From Seriola aureovittata (taxonomy: Eukaryota; Chordata; Actinopteri; Carangiformes; Carangidae), in contig NC_079384.1 in assembly GCF_021018895.1 (NCBI RefSeq), forward strand, positions 7,386,140 to 7,450,139: a DNA stretch of 64,000 nucleotides, in the 5' to 3' direction. Under the pieces are notes generated by a model. That model saw only the letters and a program-made list of their open reading frames with translations. It had not been told where the DNA came from and made no database searches. The position numbers and the translations under genes were made by a program. Shown piece after piece: positions 25,244-38,390 of this stretch. Positions within the stretch are counted from its first letter, which is position 1. Each line of letters starts with the position of its first letter.

Positions 25244-28200
25244 TTATTTCACATATGCTCTGTCATTCCTGTTCCTTCAGATATTTGTCTCCTTTTCATT
25301 TTCATTTAACTTAATGTCCCAGATATGCATTTAAAGATTGTCTGGCATATAGGAAAGTGCCATTAAGCAGCCTTGGATAAAGCAGTGCGTCACAGATTTT
25401 GGATACATAACAACATGGTGGATTTGTCCTTTTTAGGCTGGGGGTGAAGAGCTGGAAGAATTGAAGCATGGGAGATGACAGATGTTGGTGGGTGGCGCAT
25501 GCAGGTCTCGTGGCAGCAGACAGTGCACATTCAGCCTTCAAAATGCAGGGAGAATTTCTGCCTTGAGTGGTGATAATATGAATATGAATGAAAATATGAA
25601 GCTTGTGGTTTTCATTTAGAGCCACAAGAGTCTGAACAAGAGGATTCTCCATGATTAATACATTCAAATGTGACTTCAAGCAGTAAAACAGGATTCAGAC
25701 ATGTTTTGTTTTTGTGGCCATCTGAGCATATAACTAATTAATTAAACAGACAAGCCTCCCAAAATAATGCTTAGATCTTACCATGTTTCTGATCCTGGCT
25801 CACATAAACACCTGCTGTTCAGAAACCTTTTTTCATTATGTTTTAATATTGGGTTGCACTTATTTCAAGATTCCTTCAATTACATTGCATTATGCTTCCA
25901 CAGTGCATCTAATATCCATCTAAAATGCAATTAAACACACATAATCTGCAAACTGCCTATTAGATTGTGATAGATTATGATATTCTGTGTACTAAATTTT
26001 GACCGGAGGAAAGAGAGAATGCTGTCAGTAAATGTTTCTGTCAGTCTTCCTGTTAAATTTAGACTTTTCTTTGCCTGTTTGTGGCACAAGAGGAAAGATT
26101 AGGAGGTCTCAAAAAACACCATGATTCATACTCTATGGAAGATTTGATCAGAATCTGTGTGCTAGAGGGACGGTCAAAGGTTCATCAGATTCATTATGTA
26201 TCATACACTGGGGATCAGGGTAAATTTCATGTGGCGGTCTTCTTAGTGGTTATCTTAATATTTTGAAAAGTAATTGTAAAATGTCTGGAGGGCGATTTTG
26301 GAAACGCTGATGCTGCCCTACCGTTAGCGTTCACAGAACATAATGTGCACATACAGCTCTGTACATTGTAGCCTGTTGTACAAGTGATACTGGATATCTT
26401 CTGTGCAGAGGAAGCCAGTTGTGTACTGAAGTAGAGATATGGTAAAATGCGGCACAAACAGGCGTCCTGCAGCTTAATGAGCCATCTGTACTGGAGACAG
26501 AATACCCACTCTAACATAAGGACAAAATGTTTCAGTATTATAAACCTAAACAAACACACACAAGCAAACGCTCAAGAGAAAGCGCTTGTACAGTACCCCC
26601 ACAGCAAGGAATGCGGCGCTGGTTTCTAAAACAAGAAAGAAAATTTCAGAGCTCTTCTTCTAAACCGAGACCTTCTCAGTTGCTATAGCAATGGTGGCAG
26701 ACGACCACACACTGTCTGAGAGTTTTTTTGTCTGACACTGACAAAATTTAGTGGCATACCTCAGGCAACACGCATACAGTACACATAAATAGGTTACTGA
26801 CGGAGTACAGGTTTGCCGCGACCTAAAAACAGCACACATTTTGGAAAAACAAGGTTATTTTCTAATCACTCCTCTGCACTGAATTTGGTGTACACTCACT
26901 TTGTCTGTTTTCTCCGCTCTGACACTCTTTTCCTGTCCTTTCCTTTCCCTCGCCAGCTCTCCAGCTGTGATCAGACACTATTTCACATAACGCCTCAGTC
27001 TAGATCTGAGGGAGCGGGGAACCTCCCTTCACAGACAACCCCTGCTGAGATCACTATCACTATCTGAGTTTCCTACTTTCGACTCTCCGGCAGCTTTTCC
27101 AGCGTCATGCCTGCAGCTGTTTTGCAGAATACATCAGGGACACAGGAATAGTTCGTGGTGCATCCGACGGTTTCAGGGTGATTCATCTGTAGGTGCAGAG
27201 GCAGGAAGCTGAGGTGACGCAGGAGGTTTAATACTGTACAGTATGTTCCCTGTGGTGTTAGAATGAGCAGAAAATAATATTACTCTGCAACTTAGAGCGC
27301 TTAAAAATATCAGCCTCCTTTTGTTTACTATGCATACAACCTCTGGAAGAATGCTTCGCCTGTACTTGTTTGTCTTCTTACGCAGCTGAATTTCCACTGA
27401 AAAAAACCCACAGTTGGTGGTTCATGTAAAGACACAACAGCTGCATCTCTTTATTGTTCACCAGCAAGGCAGAAATGTTCAGTAATTACATGCCTGTGAC
27501 CTCTGTTTGTACAAATCTGTCCTCATCTTTATCTGTGAGACAGCCTTGGAAACACTGTACAATAGCTTCAACTCTTACCAGGCAGAATTTGGAGGTTGTG
27601 AGCCACATGTGTGAGCACTCTGTCTGCGTTTAAAAGCCACATAAAACTTTTAGGAATAACTTATTGCATTAAAAATGTCTTTAAAATGGAAAATGTGCTG
27701 CAAGTTTACCTGAATTATTTACTGTTCTCTGATTTCTCTTTCATTCACAGACCCAAGTGAAGCTACAAGGACATGACAACCTCTTTTTTTTTTTTCTGCC
27801 AAACATTTCATGCTGTGATTATATCAAGTTGAGAGTGTGAGTGGGATTTTTCTCTCTGAGGGTTCTAATGGCACTTACATGAAATCTTATCCAAGCGATA
27901 CATGGTAGAGATCACTGTGAAACCTGGCAATTGACGTTTTAGATGTGCTGACATGAATCGGGACAGTGAGTGGTCTCTCCGTCTCTTACACAGTGACCTC
28001 ATGTTGCCGACGTTAGCCCTTGCTGAGGGAGCATAACTGAGGAGGATTTAACACTCGATCTCATGGAGACAGCTGCATCCAGGGAGATCACTTTCCTAGC
28101 TGCCCATGCTCCTGGACCACTTACTGAAGGCTTAACATCCAGCTTCCTTCAGCCCTGGGAATCAATTTGGTTTAGCTGACGGTCTTTTAAAAGCTGCAAC

Positions 28201-29579
28201 TGAGGAATAATCCAGCATTGCTGAATCATTGCAGGGTCAGTTCAGCCCAATCGAGGGAAAAAAAACAAAACAAACATATTTTCCTGCTTAACCCATATCG
28301 GTATGTAGGCATGTAGATCGTTATTGAATAGTCGTGGGAAAAAAAGCAGCAGCAAAATGTATGTGAATTATCCTGTTTGTCCAAAGACAAGTTGCTGCTG
28401 AGTTAAATGTGATGCTTTAGCCAGAAAATAGTAGATGCCACTCGGATTCATGGGGAAATGTTTGTGCTTTTTGTGATGTGGATGACCTGATACTTTAAAC
28501 TCAAGTGGCATTAAATGCATCCACTTTTTGGCTCAGCCTGAGTTTAGCATCTTCCATTTATTTATTTATTTTATTTTATTTTTTTTTTTTTTCAGCTGAG
28601 CACTAGAGCTAACACAATTAGGACTCTTACACTGCCACTAGGCTGCTGTAGCCCTTTAAGGGCAGAGAACAAGCTATCACAAAGGACAAGCTTCCACTCA
28701 CGACACAAGCCCTGCGTGTCATGGTTGACCTTTCCTTTCTCTTGCACTGTCTGAACTGATTAGCTTTTCTCAGTGGCAGATACACCACAGCTTACCGCCA
28801 CTGTCCAAACTCAGTCTGATAACAACTTGAGCAAACTCCTCCACTCTGACACCACAGCTGAAACGCAGTAAGAAGGGGTGGTGGGCTGATAACTGTTCCC
28901 ATCTTCGGTGCCATATTCTAACCGCCCTTGAACTCATTTGCTCTTTTGAGGGCAGCAGATAATTCCTATCTACAGATGTGTTAATTGGGCTTTCGGAAGG
29001 AAGTCAGCATATTAAAGTAGTCTGGGGGCTCGCTGGTGAAGCAGACCAAAGCCTCGGGAAATCACATGTGATTCAAGCTGACCTTCATCTAATGTGCAGT
29101 CTGGGGACCATACAAAGCTGGGCTGAATTAGCTTTGCCAACACTGGCAGAAAAAAATTCCACCACAGTATTTCTAACTAACCACAAAAATACCCAGGAGC
29201 CACGACGTGGTGCATAAATTTATTTCAACATATATTAACATTTTGTATATTCTTTTTTTTTTCCGTTTTTGTTAAAGACACAATACGTATAGTATTTACA
29301 TGAGATTCTACAACAACACTTGCTGGCAGGAAACAGTTTGATAATTTGATAAGGATAAACTGGGTAAGAGGAAGGCTACTCTCTAGAGCTTCAATAAAAC
29401 TTTATATAATTTGACACCTCATCATTAAACTTGACAATTCCTGTTATAACAGTCCATGAGAAACAACTGTGCACACCGCTATGTCTATGTCTAATGATGA
29501 TAATGGCTGTGATGAATACAAAGCCAAAGCTGCTCACATCAGAGCGCTGAGTCAAGTTGGGGGCTACATGTATATTTAA

Positions 29580-29870
29580 GTTTATGATGTGTCATGTTAT
29601 GATGGATCATATTACGTTGAATCATATTACATTACCTTATGTTATGATGCATCATTTTATATGTCCTCTTATGACACATCATCATATGATGTCATTTTAT
29701 TATGCGTCATATGTTGTCACGATAAATTTCCTTGTTATGATGCATCATATTTTAATGTATCATGTGATCTTGTGTCATGTTATGTTACACCAGCGTTGTG
29801 TTTTGCAATGATATAGCATCATGCAACCCAATGTTATGTTATGTTTCATTGCGTTAAGTTGTGTTACTTG
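29580..29870 (+). repeat. Degenerate ATGTTATGATGCATCAT-type tandem repeat
   Basis: Variants of 'ttatgatgcatcat' recur about every 12-25 bases, many of them internally palindromic. The translated Tyr/Asp/Met/His-rich ORFs across it come from the repeat and are not genes. Confidence 0.75.
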
Positions 29871-30232
29871 ACCTTAAGCACACAATATGAGGATCCATCT
29901 AATCCCTGTCTTTTTGTTGTAAAGCAGGGCTGATTCACACCCCACTACAATCTACTGACGGATTACCTTTTGACAAATGCTATGAGGCAGCCAGCATCTC
30001 AGCATACAATACACCCCTTTGACAAGGCTTCAGCCTCAATCAGGTCACCTTTGCAAAATCAAGAGTGAGGCTGGAACGAGACGAGGGAAATGATAGGGAC
30101 CATCAACGGCTCTGATTATGTAAGATGAAAATGGATAAAGACTTTGGTCTGTGAACTGGCTCATAAAATTGAAGAAAATGTGTATATGCAGAAATGAGTC
30201 CTCCAGTATAATAAGCTCAGCAGCTGTCTGGA

Positions 30233-30251
30233 GGGGGGGGGGGGGGGGGGG
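30233..30251 (+). repeat. 19-base G run
   Basis: An uninterrupted run of G, able to form G-quadruplexes and prone to length error in sequencing. Confidence 0.9.
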
Positions 30252-32223
30252 TTAGTGACCAGTTATTTCATTTGGGCTCAATTAGACTTGACGTTCAAGA
30301 AGACAGGACAGAAACCGAACCAGAGGAACATTGGTGCTGTCACTATAGCGACAGAGCTGATGGGCTGTCATGGGAGGAGTGGGTATATAAGAAAAGTAAA
30401 GACAAAAACACACACACACACCTGACTGACATTACACTAAAGCAATTGAAGCAGGGAAAGTGATGGTAATGAGCATGCATTGAACCATACACACTGAACA
30501 TACTGTGCTTTTTAGATGCTTTCGTAATTAGCGGTATCTTTTTGGAAGCTGTGTGTCAGGATCAATCAACAGCTTGCAGAACATTAATGGCTGACACAGA
30601 GGTCATTCCTGCAGACAAAAAACACCTGGGTACTGCTATTCGAATGACACATTTGGATGGCTTCCCAGAGAGAGGCAGGAAGATTAAATTAAAGGTGAGC
30701 ACGGGTGCAACATCATATTCTGAGCAGTTGGGATTGTGTGTTTAATGTTGCATCTCGATAATCAAATATTGGAACACGTTTTGTGATGCTTGGAAAATTA
30801 ATTTGTACGGTGCTGACCTGCAAAGCAGCTCTGAGCTTTAAATGATTGTACACTGAAAATGGATGTTGCTCATGATAAGGTTACAGTCACAGGAAAATGC
30901 ACAAATGAGTGATGTCTGTTCACCAATTTGGGTCAAGAAAACTTGGTCCAGTTCAGAAAAAACCCAAAGCAGTAAAAGAAAACTGAGATCAGCAACTGCT
31001 ACCATGTTATACATTGTGATAGGTTTTAGATCATATCTCTATATATTTAATTTCCTGTGGTGGACTGTACATTCTGTCACATTGTGTTGCTACATACAGT
31101 GCCTTGCCCCAACAGTAAATGTAAAACCCTAAAACCCACTTTCCCTGTTGTAGAAAAATTAGTACAGCTACATAGTTGAACTACCTGATATTACGGTGCA
31201 CTCCTAGAAATATCAAATTATTTACAATAAAGAGTCGTAGTTTTCTCCTCCTTTACAAAAATCTTGTGCTTTAGCTTTTGAATCACACACATACATGTCC
31301 AAACACACACAGCAGGTAGAAAAGAAACAATACTCTTTGTTCCATCACCCTTTCCATTCAGAAAATGTACAATCCCTGTATTCTACTGCGTTACACTGGA
31401 GATGAAGTTCGGAAGTGGCCGATGTGTCTTCCAGCCAGTCGATGGTTTTCCATTAATGATAAAACAGGAAGTGACCCACTGAAGTGTCCTGAGGGGGTGT
31501 CTATCACTGATGATCTGTATTTCGGGCGACACACCTTCGTGAAAAGACGTCTCATACAAACTGCTACATTAAGCTTTCTTTTTTTTTTTTTTTCTTTTGA
31601 ACACTTTCTCTTAAAAATGTCGAGGACAAAATTGGAACAGTTGGAAGTTGGCAGGAAGTCTGACAAATGGCGGACGAATGTAGTTGCGTAGGTTGCCCTC
31701 AGATCACCAGCCTCCGACTGAACAGCATCGCCTGATCAGGTGACGTTTTGGCCTCCCTGGAGCTCGTATTCGGAGATGAATAAAGACTAAAGTAAAGAGA
31801 CACGGACTGATGAGTGAGAAGAGACAGAATCTGTTTTCATGAAGTATCTAATTATAGAATCATTAGCACCACCACAGTGTATGAGCCGAAAACACGAATG
31901 TCTGGATGGTAGAATGAGCTGCTGAGAGGAACATCATCAGCGGACTGTTAAACGCTGCCTGCATGGCTGCTCAGCTTGGGAAGCAGTCTTTGGTCACAAA
32001 TCAAAACCTAAGCGGCATGTGCCAATGATGAGCTGTCCGAGTGTGTACCGCTGATTGATGATGTCCATTTCCACAGCGGTGGATGTGATCCTGAGCTTTC
32101 TCTTTCATGGTTAAAGTCGGTCTCCTTTTTCACTGGAGTCTCTGTGGTAGTTATTAACACCTCTTCACAGTTTGTTATTGCTGTGAAAAGCTATCCAAGT
32201 CTCCAGCGCTAACATTAGCGTGG

Positions 32224-34665
32224 TCACACGCAGATTTCAATGGCAGTTGCCATCACCATCTGGCTTTTGTTCTTGTCTCGGCCTGGAGACTGGTGCTGTC
32301 CAGACTCCTCTCTGGGAGACAGCGGGTCAGACAGGACACTACGTTTGAGTGGTGCTGGGCGCAAGCAAGATGTTCCTGGAGGAGTGGAGGGCTCAGGGTG
32401 TCGGTGGGAGGAACGTGTTGTAGTGGAGGACGAGGATGAAGTGCAACTGCCAGTACACACTCCCGAGCTTGACCTTTCCCCTCTCTTGGCTCGGCAGGAT
32501 GCTCTGCGCCTGAGCTCGCTGACCAGCTCATACTTGACAAAGCAGAAAACATCCTTGACTCCACAGCGTTTTTCCGGCTCAGCGGCGAGCAGCCTCTGAA
32601 ACATGCGCAAGGCATCATCAGTGAATCTGCGCCACTGAGACGGGTACGTTCCCACAGGGCACCCTGCTTTCTGCCAGCGCCGGAACTCCTCGTAGAAGGC
32701 ATCGGCCTGCAGCGCTGCCTCCCAGGGGAAATTGCCCGTCAGCATACAGAAGACCAGCACGCCGAACGCCCACACATCCAGGCTGGTGGTCACAAGGAAA
32801 CCTTCAGCACGACTGGCCCGGCACACCTCTGGCGCCGTGTAGGGAATGGTGCCACTCACCCGTTTCACACGGCAGCCCACGCGCCGGGTCATGCCAAAGT
32901 CTGCCAGCTTGATGCGGCGGCATTCGCGGTCAAACAAGAGCACATTCTCAGGTTTGACATCCCGATGCACCAGGTTTTTACTGTGCATAAAGTCCAGCGC
33001 CAGGCCCAGTTGTTGCATGCAGCGTTTGACCATTTCCTCTGGTAGACCCACCTGAGAGAGAGACAGAGTGGAGCAAGCAACAGAAAGTGTTGGAGACAGA
33101 AAGAGAAAAAGTGAGATTTTGATTATTACAGTCTAATACATGCAGCACAGTGTGTAGGAGGTGAGACTATAGGAGGCGATACAAGAGAAAAAAAACTTGA
33201 TGGTGAGGTTACAGTACTGTTTGAAAGAATAGGTGATGGTTATGTTGAGAGGAGGAATGGAAGTACAGAGTGAAAAGTGATAAGCTTCTCCAAAAAGGAA
33301 AACTGAAACAAAAGAGTCTCAGTTCAGAGTTCTTCAACCATTTTTAATGAGTCTTCAGAAGAACCTTGAAGTCAAGCTCTCCCGACACATCAACTGGAAT
33401 AGCACTAAAGCAAAGTGAGAGCTCTGCGCACAGAGAAAAGCAGGACAAAGACAAGGCTCCAATCCCACGAGAGCTTGTTAAAACCGCCGTGTCTGAACAT
33501 GGCAACTGATTGGAGCAGCTCTGGCTGAGTGAGGACGGTGATTGGTGGAAGGAAGGATGATACCGTTACCTGTGGGGGGATGATGTCGAAAAGGTCCCCA
33601 GCGGGGGCATATTCTTGTCCAAATACATAGCTGTCCTCCGTCTCAAAAAGCACGTCCAGGACTTTGATGATGAAAGGGCTGCAGCTAAGTGAGCCTGTTA
33701 GACTGTATTCCCGCAGGAAACTCTTCAGCTTCGTCTTGTTCTTGGTAACAAACTTCAGCGCCATTTTGGTGCCTACGTAAATCAGACATAATATACAGAA
33801 CACATGAGCAGACACAATTAAACTTTGGTCTATTAAACCTGTATATCATATCATATCAAGTACTGCCAATATTTTACTATTCAAAATATTCAAATCATTA
33901 TAAAAAAAAAAGCACTTAAAAGTGAATTTGGAAGTGTTGACTGATACTCTACGAGAACTACCCAACCCTGTCTTGTAACAGCTGCTAGCTTCATTCATAT
34001 AAACACATACAGTGAATGAATCACACCTCCATTACACACGTACAGCCAGCTGCTCACGTTGATAGCTGCAGAAATACAGAGGCTCTTTAGTGTGCACACA
34101 GCACTGTTAATCTCCAATGGCCTCTCAGCCCCTCAGCATCCCTCTGCACTACTTTATAATGCTTAGTTATACTGCTTTCAGCCTGAGCCAGTCAGCTCTC
34201 TAACCTTGATTTTCTTATAACAGAGGATTAAACAGTAGTCCTAACAAAAATCCTTAACAAACCCCTTTTAACTGTGCTGAAATTAAATTTCTTGGCACAA
34301 TGCCTCGACACTTTATAACACGCTGATCGGCCTTAACCGGTTACCGTCAGCTGTGAGGCATCCTGGCACAATGTGGATATTGAGATCAGAACAAACTGTT
34401 TGATTACATTTCGTTTTTTTATTTACACTTGATTGATAAGTGATTAAAAAAAAAAATTGACAATCACGACATATGAGACAGGAACAGATCTTGGTGCCTT
34501 TACCAACTCACCCTGTGTTCTGTGAGCCACCAGGTCCACCTTGCCGTACGTGCCCTTCCCCAGCTCGCGGATGTGCTCATACTGTTTGGCTACATCTGCT
34601 GCCGTAAGAGAAGTAATGGCCAGGGCCTGCATGTCCTCCACTGGCACCCCTCCGCAGTAGCCCAT
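32224..34665 (-). CDS. sbk1: SBK1-like serine/threonine kinase, three coding exons
   Basis: This is a protein kinase of the SBK (SH3-binding-domain kinase) family. The coding exons, read on the minus strand, are 34665-34512, 33772-33570 and 33051-32224. They join in frame to 394 aa with canonical GT/AG sites. Visible kinase motifs are the glycine loop GKGTYG (36-41), the VAIK-type lysine in MALKF (K58), HRDVKPEN (148-155), DFG (170-172) and APE (192-194). The C-terminus ATAIEICV and the stretches [14 protein letters not shown] and [14 protein letters not shown] match vertebrate SBK1 as I recall it. The tail between the kinase domain and the C-terminus is Ser/Arg/Pro-rich and low in complexity. 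I chose the Met at 34665 because EDMQAL follows it, as near the N-terminus of human SBK1 (424 aa). The exon itself appears to start at 34741 after a CAG acceptor, so the residues before this Met are probably 5' UTR. Family membership is very likely; the exact paralogue (sbk1 versus a fish duplicate) is less certain. Confidence 0.92.
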
Positions 34666-34741
34666 CTTGGATGTAGGGGAGCCCCCGCCGCTGCCCACCC
34701 GTCCCGGCCCAGATGGAGAAAGAGACAGGCTCGCCTTGACG
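34666..34741 (-). other. sbk1: 5' part of sbk1 coding exon 1, probable 5' UTR
   Basis: On the minus strand a pyrimidine-rich tract ends in CCACAG just before 34741, a plausible splice acceptor. The 76 bases between it and the chosen start Met stay open in the kinase frame. An upstream exon could therefore in principle supply an alternative N-terminus. The best candidate upstream exon, ending at 42284, puts its own ATG in a different frame. Confidence 0.45.
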
Positions 34742-37218
34742 CTGTGGGGCAGACTAAATGAAGACAGCACTGCTTAGTGTCAGGTTTTATTCTGCTGTGA
34801 TGGTAGCAGGTGATATAAATTTTATGCATGAATGTGTTTATGACAGAATGCTCCTCAATATCTTTATTCTTTATGTTTGCTGGCGCACATCCATATATTC
34901 TTATCCGTACAGGTTGTCTCAGTGGGGGGGTAAATCAGAGAGGCTTGAGCAACCTCCATTTCCATACAATCAATTCAGTGAAAGGCATCAACAGGGGAAG
35001 TGCTTTCAGTAAATGTATTGGACATCCTGCTGTCCCCCTAGATCACTCTGGCCAGCTTTCAGATATGGTCTCAGACAGCACTTACTGGCAGACAGCTATG
35101 GGAAAATCAATACGACCAGGTAGAAGGACTAACAAATGGAAATAAATGGAAGGAGCTGACAGCTTCAAGGTGTATACATGCTGGAAGGACAAGCCGAAGA
35201 TCATCTGTGACCACGTTGACGTGATCATACATATGCATTGTCCGAACAGTTGAAGAAATCAATGTGGGGCTGCTTAGTTTTGCCCGGCTTTGCACAGTGG
35301 TTGCTCTGAGTATATCATTCATATTGCTGAAGCTTAAAAAAAAGAGAAATACTGCAACAGAAAAGTTATTGCTGATTTTCAGAAGTGCCAAGTATGAAAT
35401 AGGTCAAACTGATCCTAGGAGGCAAAAATAGAAAAAAAAAAAGCTGTTTTAATTGCAAGTTCAGATGGAGTCAGCCACACTAACTGTACCAACTGACAAC
35501 AAATTAACAATCTGAGATGAGTGACATGAGTCTCTGCTTCAGTGTTTCAGCAAACAGGAAGAACAAACTGCACAAAATGGACCTTTTTGATGAAATGAAG
35601 CGGATCACACTAATGATCCTACCCATTGTCTCCGTCTCTCTTCAACCCTCCCTCCCCTCCTCCGTACACACACAATCAAATGTAATCATCCAATCATGCA
35701 CTGCACGCACACACATGCAGTATACTCTAATAGGCATCAAATCAGCACAAACAATTTTGCTGATGGCCTCCTTCATCCATCATTCAACGGCAACTGTTTT
35801 GCTCTTTGTTCTTCTTTCCCCGCAGCCAGACACCTAAACAAGAGCATCACAAATGTGAGTGTGTGTCGACTGTTAGGCAAATTTTTTTTTGGGGGGGGGC
35901 ACAAAGCTCAATTCATGCACAGTTCCTAATGTATAGGTGATGAAAACATGGAACAGGAAGTTTTGTTCAGACATTTTGAAGTTGTTGAGGTTCCTATCTT
36001 GTGGGGAGGGTGATAAATATAGCTATTAGACAGCGAAAACTAAAATAGGATGCGACCATTTGCAGCCTTGTGTTCTTGGCTCAGCACTCTTTGTCGAAGA
36101 AAAGAAAAAAACAACAACACTGCAAATAGAAAGAGTGCCATGTGTACTGTATGTATCTCTGCAGATCACACTTGCTTCTTGATTTTATCACAAGCTTGGA
36201 GTTGGTTATATAAGAGACTATGAATATTGTAGCCTACTCATGCTGAGCGTGCCCACTGTATAGCCTTCAGCGAGTCGACACAAAAGTTGATCACTATCCA
36301 AACCAGTCTGTGGTCCAGGATTGGTGATTAAACATTTAAACAGGACAGACAGACAGACAGACTGGAAGCACATTTCCTCTGACCGCCCACCTCGCGTGGC
36401 CCCATAGCCTCTACCAGTGAGAGAGAAGCAGAGCGAAGGGAGCGCTTGTTTACTGGCACTCCTTCCAGTCAGCTCCACGGGCAGAGTGTGCAGTTCTCCG
36501 GCATGGATCTTAATCACATTACTCAGCTCCCACAAAGACAAAAGCAGCCCCCCCCTCTCTCCACCAGCATCACCCAGCAGCGCAGGATGCTTTGCACTCA
36601 TTTCCTTTGCAGAACTAGATTAAGAGTCCTGAAATGTGATGTGTGGTTGGGAAGACGGCGCTCTCCGCAGCTGCAATGACGCTGTAAATGTGAACCAGAA
36701 ACTGCAGTATAGTGCCTCAGAGGTGTGGAGATGAAGTTATGTGGTTTCTGGGCAATGATGTGTGTGTGTGTGAGTGTTTATGTGTGAGTGTTTGGGAGGG
36801 AAGACAGGGAGGAGGGGTGTATCAGTCGCACAGTGACACTCTATCAAAGGCCCTTTGTGTTCCTACCTCTGAGAGGGAGCAGCTGTGAGCCTCGCACGAC
36901 TCAGCTCTCGTGCTCGGCCACAGCCACATGCCCCACTGATCTCCCATGCTGCCCTCTGCTCCTCTCCTGTCCTCTCGGGGCGGCTAAAGACAAGGTACCA
37001 TGAACACGCTCCACATACAGATGAGGATTTGGCTTGAGACACATTTTAATGTCTGTGGGTTTTTGAGCCAGTCCAACTCATTGTTAATCATCTGTAAGCC
37101 CTTTAAAAACAGATCCCTGAGCTGCCTGTTAATTCCTGTATTGTTTTTATTGCTGTTGCTGTGGTAAGACCTTGTAACTTCAATATTTGAGATTTTCATG
37201 CTTTAATTGTGATGATCT

Positions 37219-37275
37219 GGTTTTCAGATAATCAAGTGTCAGTGGATTCCACTGGCATTTGATTATCTGAAAACC
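37219..37275 (+). repeat. 28-bp near-perfect hairpin
   Basis: The arms 37219-37246 and 37248-37275 are inverted copies around a single central base, with only two mismatched positions. In a plus-strand RNA both of those are G-U pairs, so the stem would be continuous; the minus-strand RNA would have two A-C mismatches. The loop would be about three bases. Confidence 0.85.
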
Positions 37276-37959
37276 CTTTTGAAAATCTGAATAGATCAAC
37301 TCAAAAATACACTGCATAAACAATGACAGTGAAAACAAGCCTTTTTTCCTAATACCTAAAAAGTGGAGATACAGGGTTTTCACTCAGCAGCAACAATCTG
37401 TTTTCCAGCCACTAATTTCCCCTCAAATACAGATTGACAATCCAGCTCCATTTAGCAATTACTCAAATTGAGATGAGTGCATTCACAGTATAACCCTCTT
37501 AAAAACCAGGTTGTTCCCAGAAAAAGGCAAAACATTCACTTTTATGTCCAAATAAGCACTTTGACTGTCTGGAAACCTGTTGTGGCTGAACTGACTCCAC
37601 GTGTCCCCACACGAGATTAAACTGCAGAAGCAGTTGACCTTTTCTTCTATAAACACTTAGCTAGAAATGAGAACAGGGATGAACCCTTTGATGCCACTGG
37701 CAACCACTCCTCTTGTAACAGGCTGTCTCTTTACAGCCTCAGGGTGTGCTCTTGCTATGTTCCTCATCCTGTGTGTTCCTAGCCTCTGAACTCTGAGGGT
37801 TACACTTGTGACTGCAAGTCTTCAGTTGGCGCTTCTCAGCTGTTTCAGCTGTCCAATGTCAGAGACACAGTAAGCTTCATTTCTGGCCATGCTAACAACT
37901 TGGCTCTAGGCATTCACTCAGGTATTCATGGTCTCTAAAGGATAATCCTAGTTTTTCTG

Positions 37960-38390
37960 ACTTTTCCATGGTACCAGCATGAGGACAAACTTTTCACCTA
38001 TACTGTGAAATATCTCAACATCTACAAGATTTTGGTTCCTACATGATGCATCCAAATGACTTTAGTGGTCCTCTGATTTTTCTTTTAGTGCTACCACATC
38101 TTTGGCTTTGAGTGAAACAGTTGGATGGATTGCCATGAACATAACATTCATGTTCCCCTCAGGATGAACTGTAATAACTCTGTTCCATTAATGGTCGTCT
38201 TTGTCTCGCACCATCGTCAGTTCAAAATCTCAATTTCCCTAATACTTTGGTTCATGACTAAATTGCTAAACTAGAACAATGAACATGGTAAACATTGTGC
38301 CTGTTAAACATCAGCATGTGAGCATCTTCTTTGTGAGCACGTTAGCATGCTGGACTTAGCATTTTGCTCAAAGCACTCTTGTTAGTCTTG
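37960..38390 (+). repeat. Dispersed perciform repeat with GTTAGCATGCT motifs
   Basis: The run GGATGGATTGCCATGAACAT, then CATTCATGTTCCCCTCAGGA, then AACATCAGCATGTGAGCATC and GTTAGCATGCTGGA follows the order of a repeat I recall from many percomorph genomes. It is non-coding, diverged, and most likely derived from a DNA transposon. Confidence 0.75.

Larger units (their letters stand above)
23046..29579. other. Gene-poor stretch, LINE remnant to sbk1 flank
   Basis: No coding exon recognised outside the annotated MITE and microsatellites. A block at about 23850-24190, with balanced composition and TAATT, CAGCTG and TGACA motifs, looks like a candidate non-coding regulatory element. An X-box-like GTTGCTATAGCAAT lies at 26679-26692. 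Confidence 0.5.
29225..32223 (-). other. Region downstream of sbk1, probable long 3' UTR plus intergenic DNA
   Basis: No coding exon is recognisable. The first kilobase after the sbk1 stop is ordinary-looking sequence that could be 3' UTR. A minus-strand AATAAA (TTTATT on the plus strand at 29219-29224) sits about 3 kb downstream and could end a long 3' UTR, but closer non-canonical signals cannot be excluded. The region also contains a degenerate ATG-rich repeat (29.58-29.87 kb) and a 19-base G run (30233-30251), annotated separately. Confidence 0.3.

Noticed and set aside
29557..29816. Tyr/Asp/Met/His-rich frames resembling a repeat protein
   Set aside because: Produced by the ATG/CAT tandem repeat; all frames look alike and none has homology.
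31365..31691. 108-codon plus-strand frame opposite the sbk1 3' side
   Set aside because: Ends in a poly-T-derived Phe run, has no homology, and lies where the sbk1 3' UTR is expected.
32240..32599. Plus-strand 119-codon frame
   Set aside because: Antisense shadow of the GC-rich sbk1 last exon.
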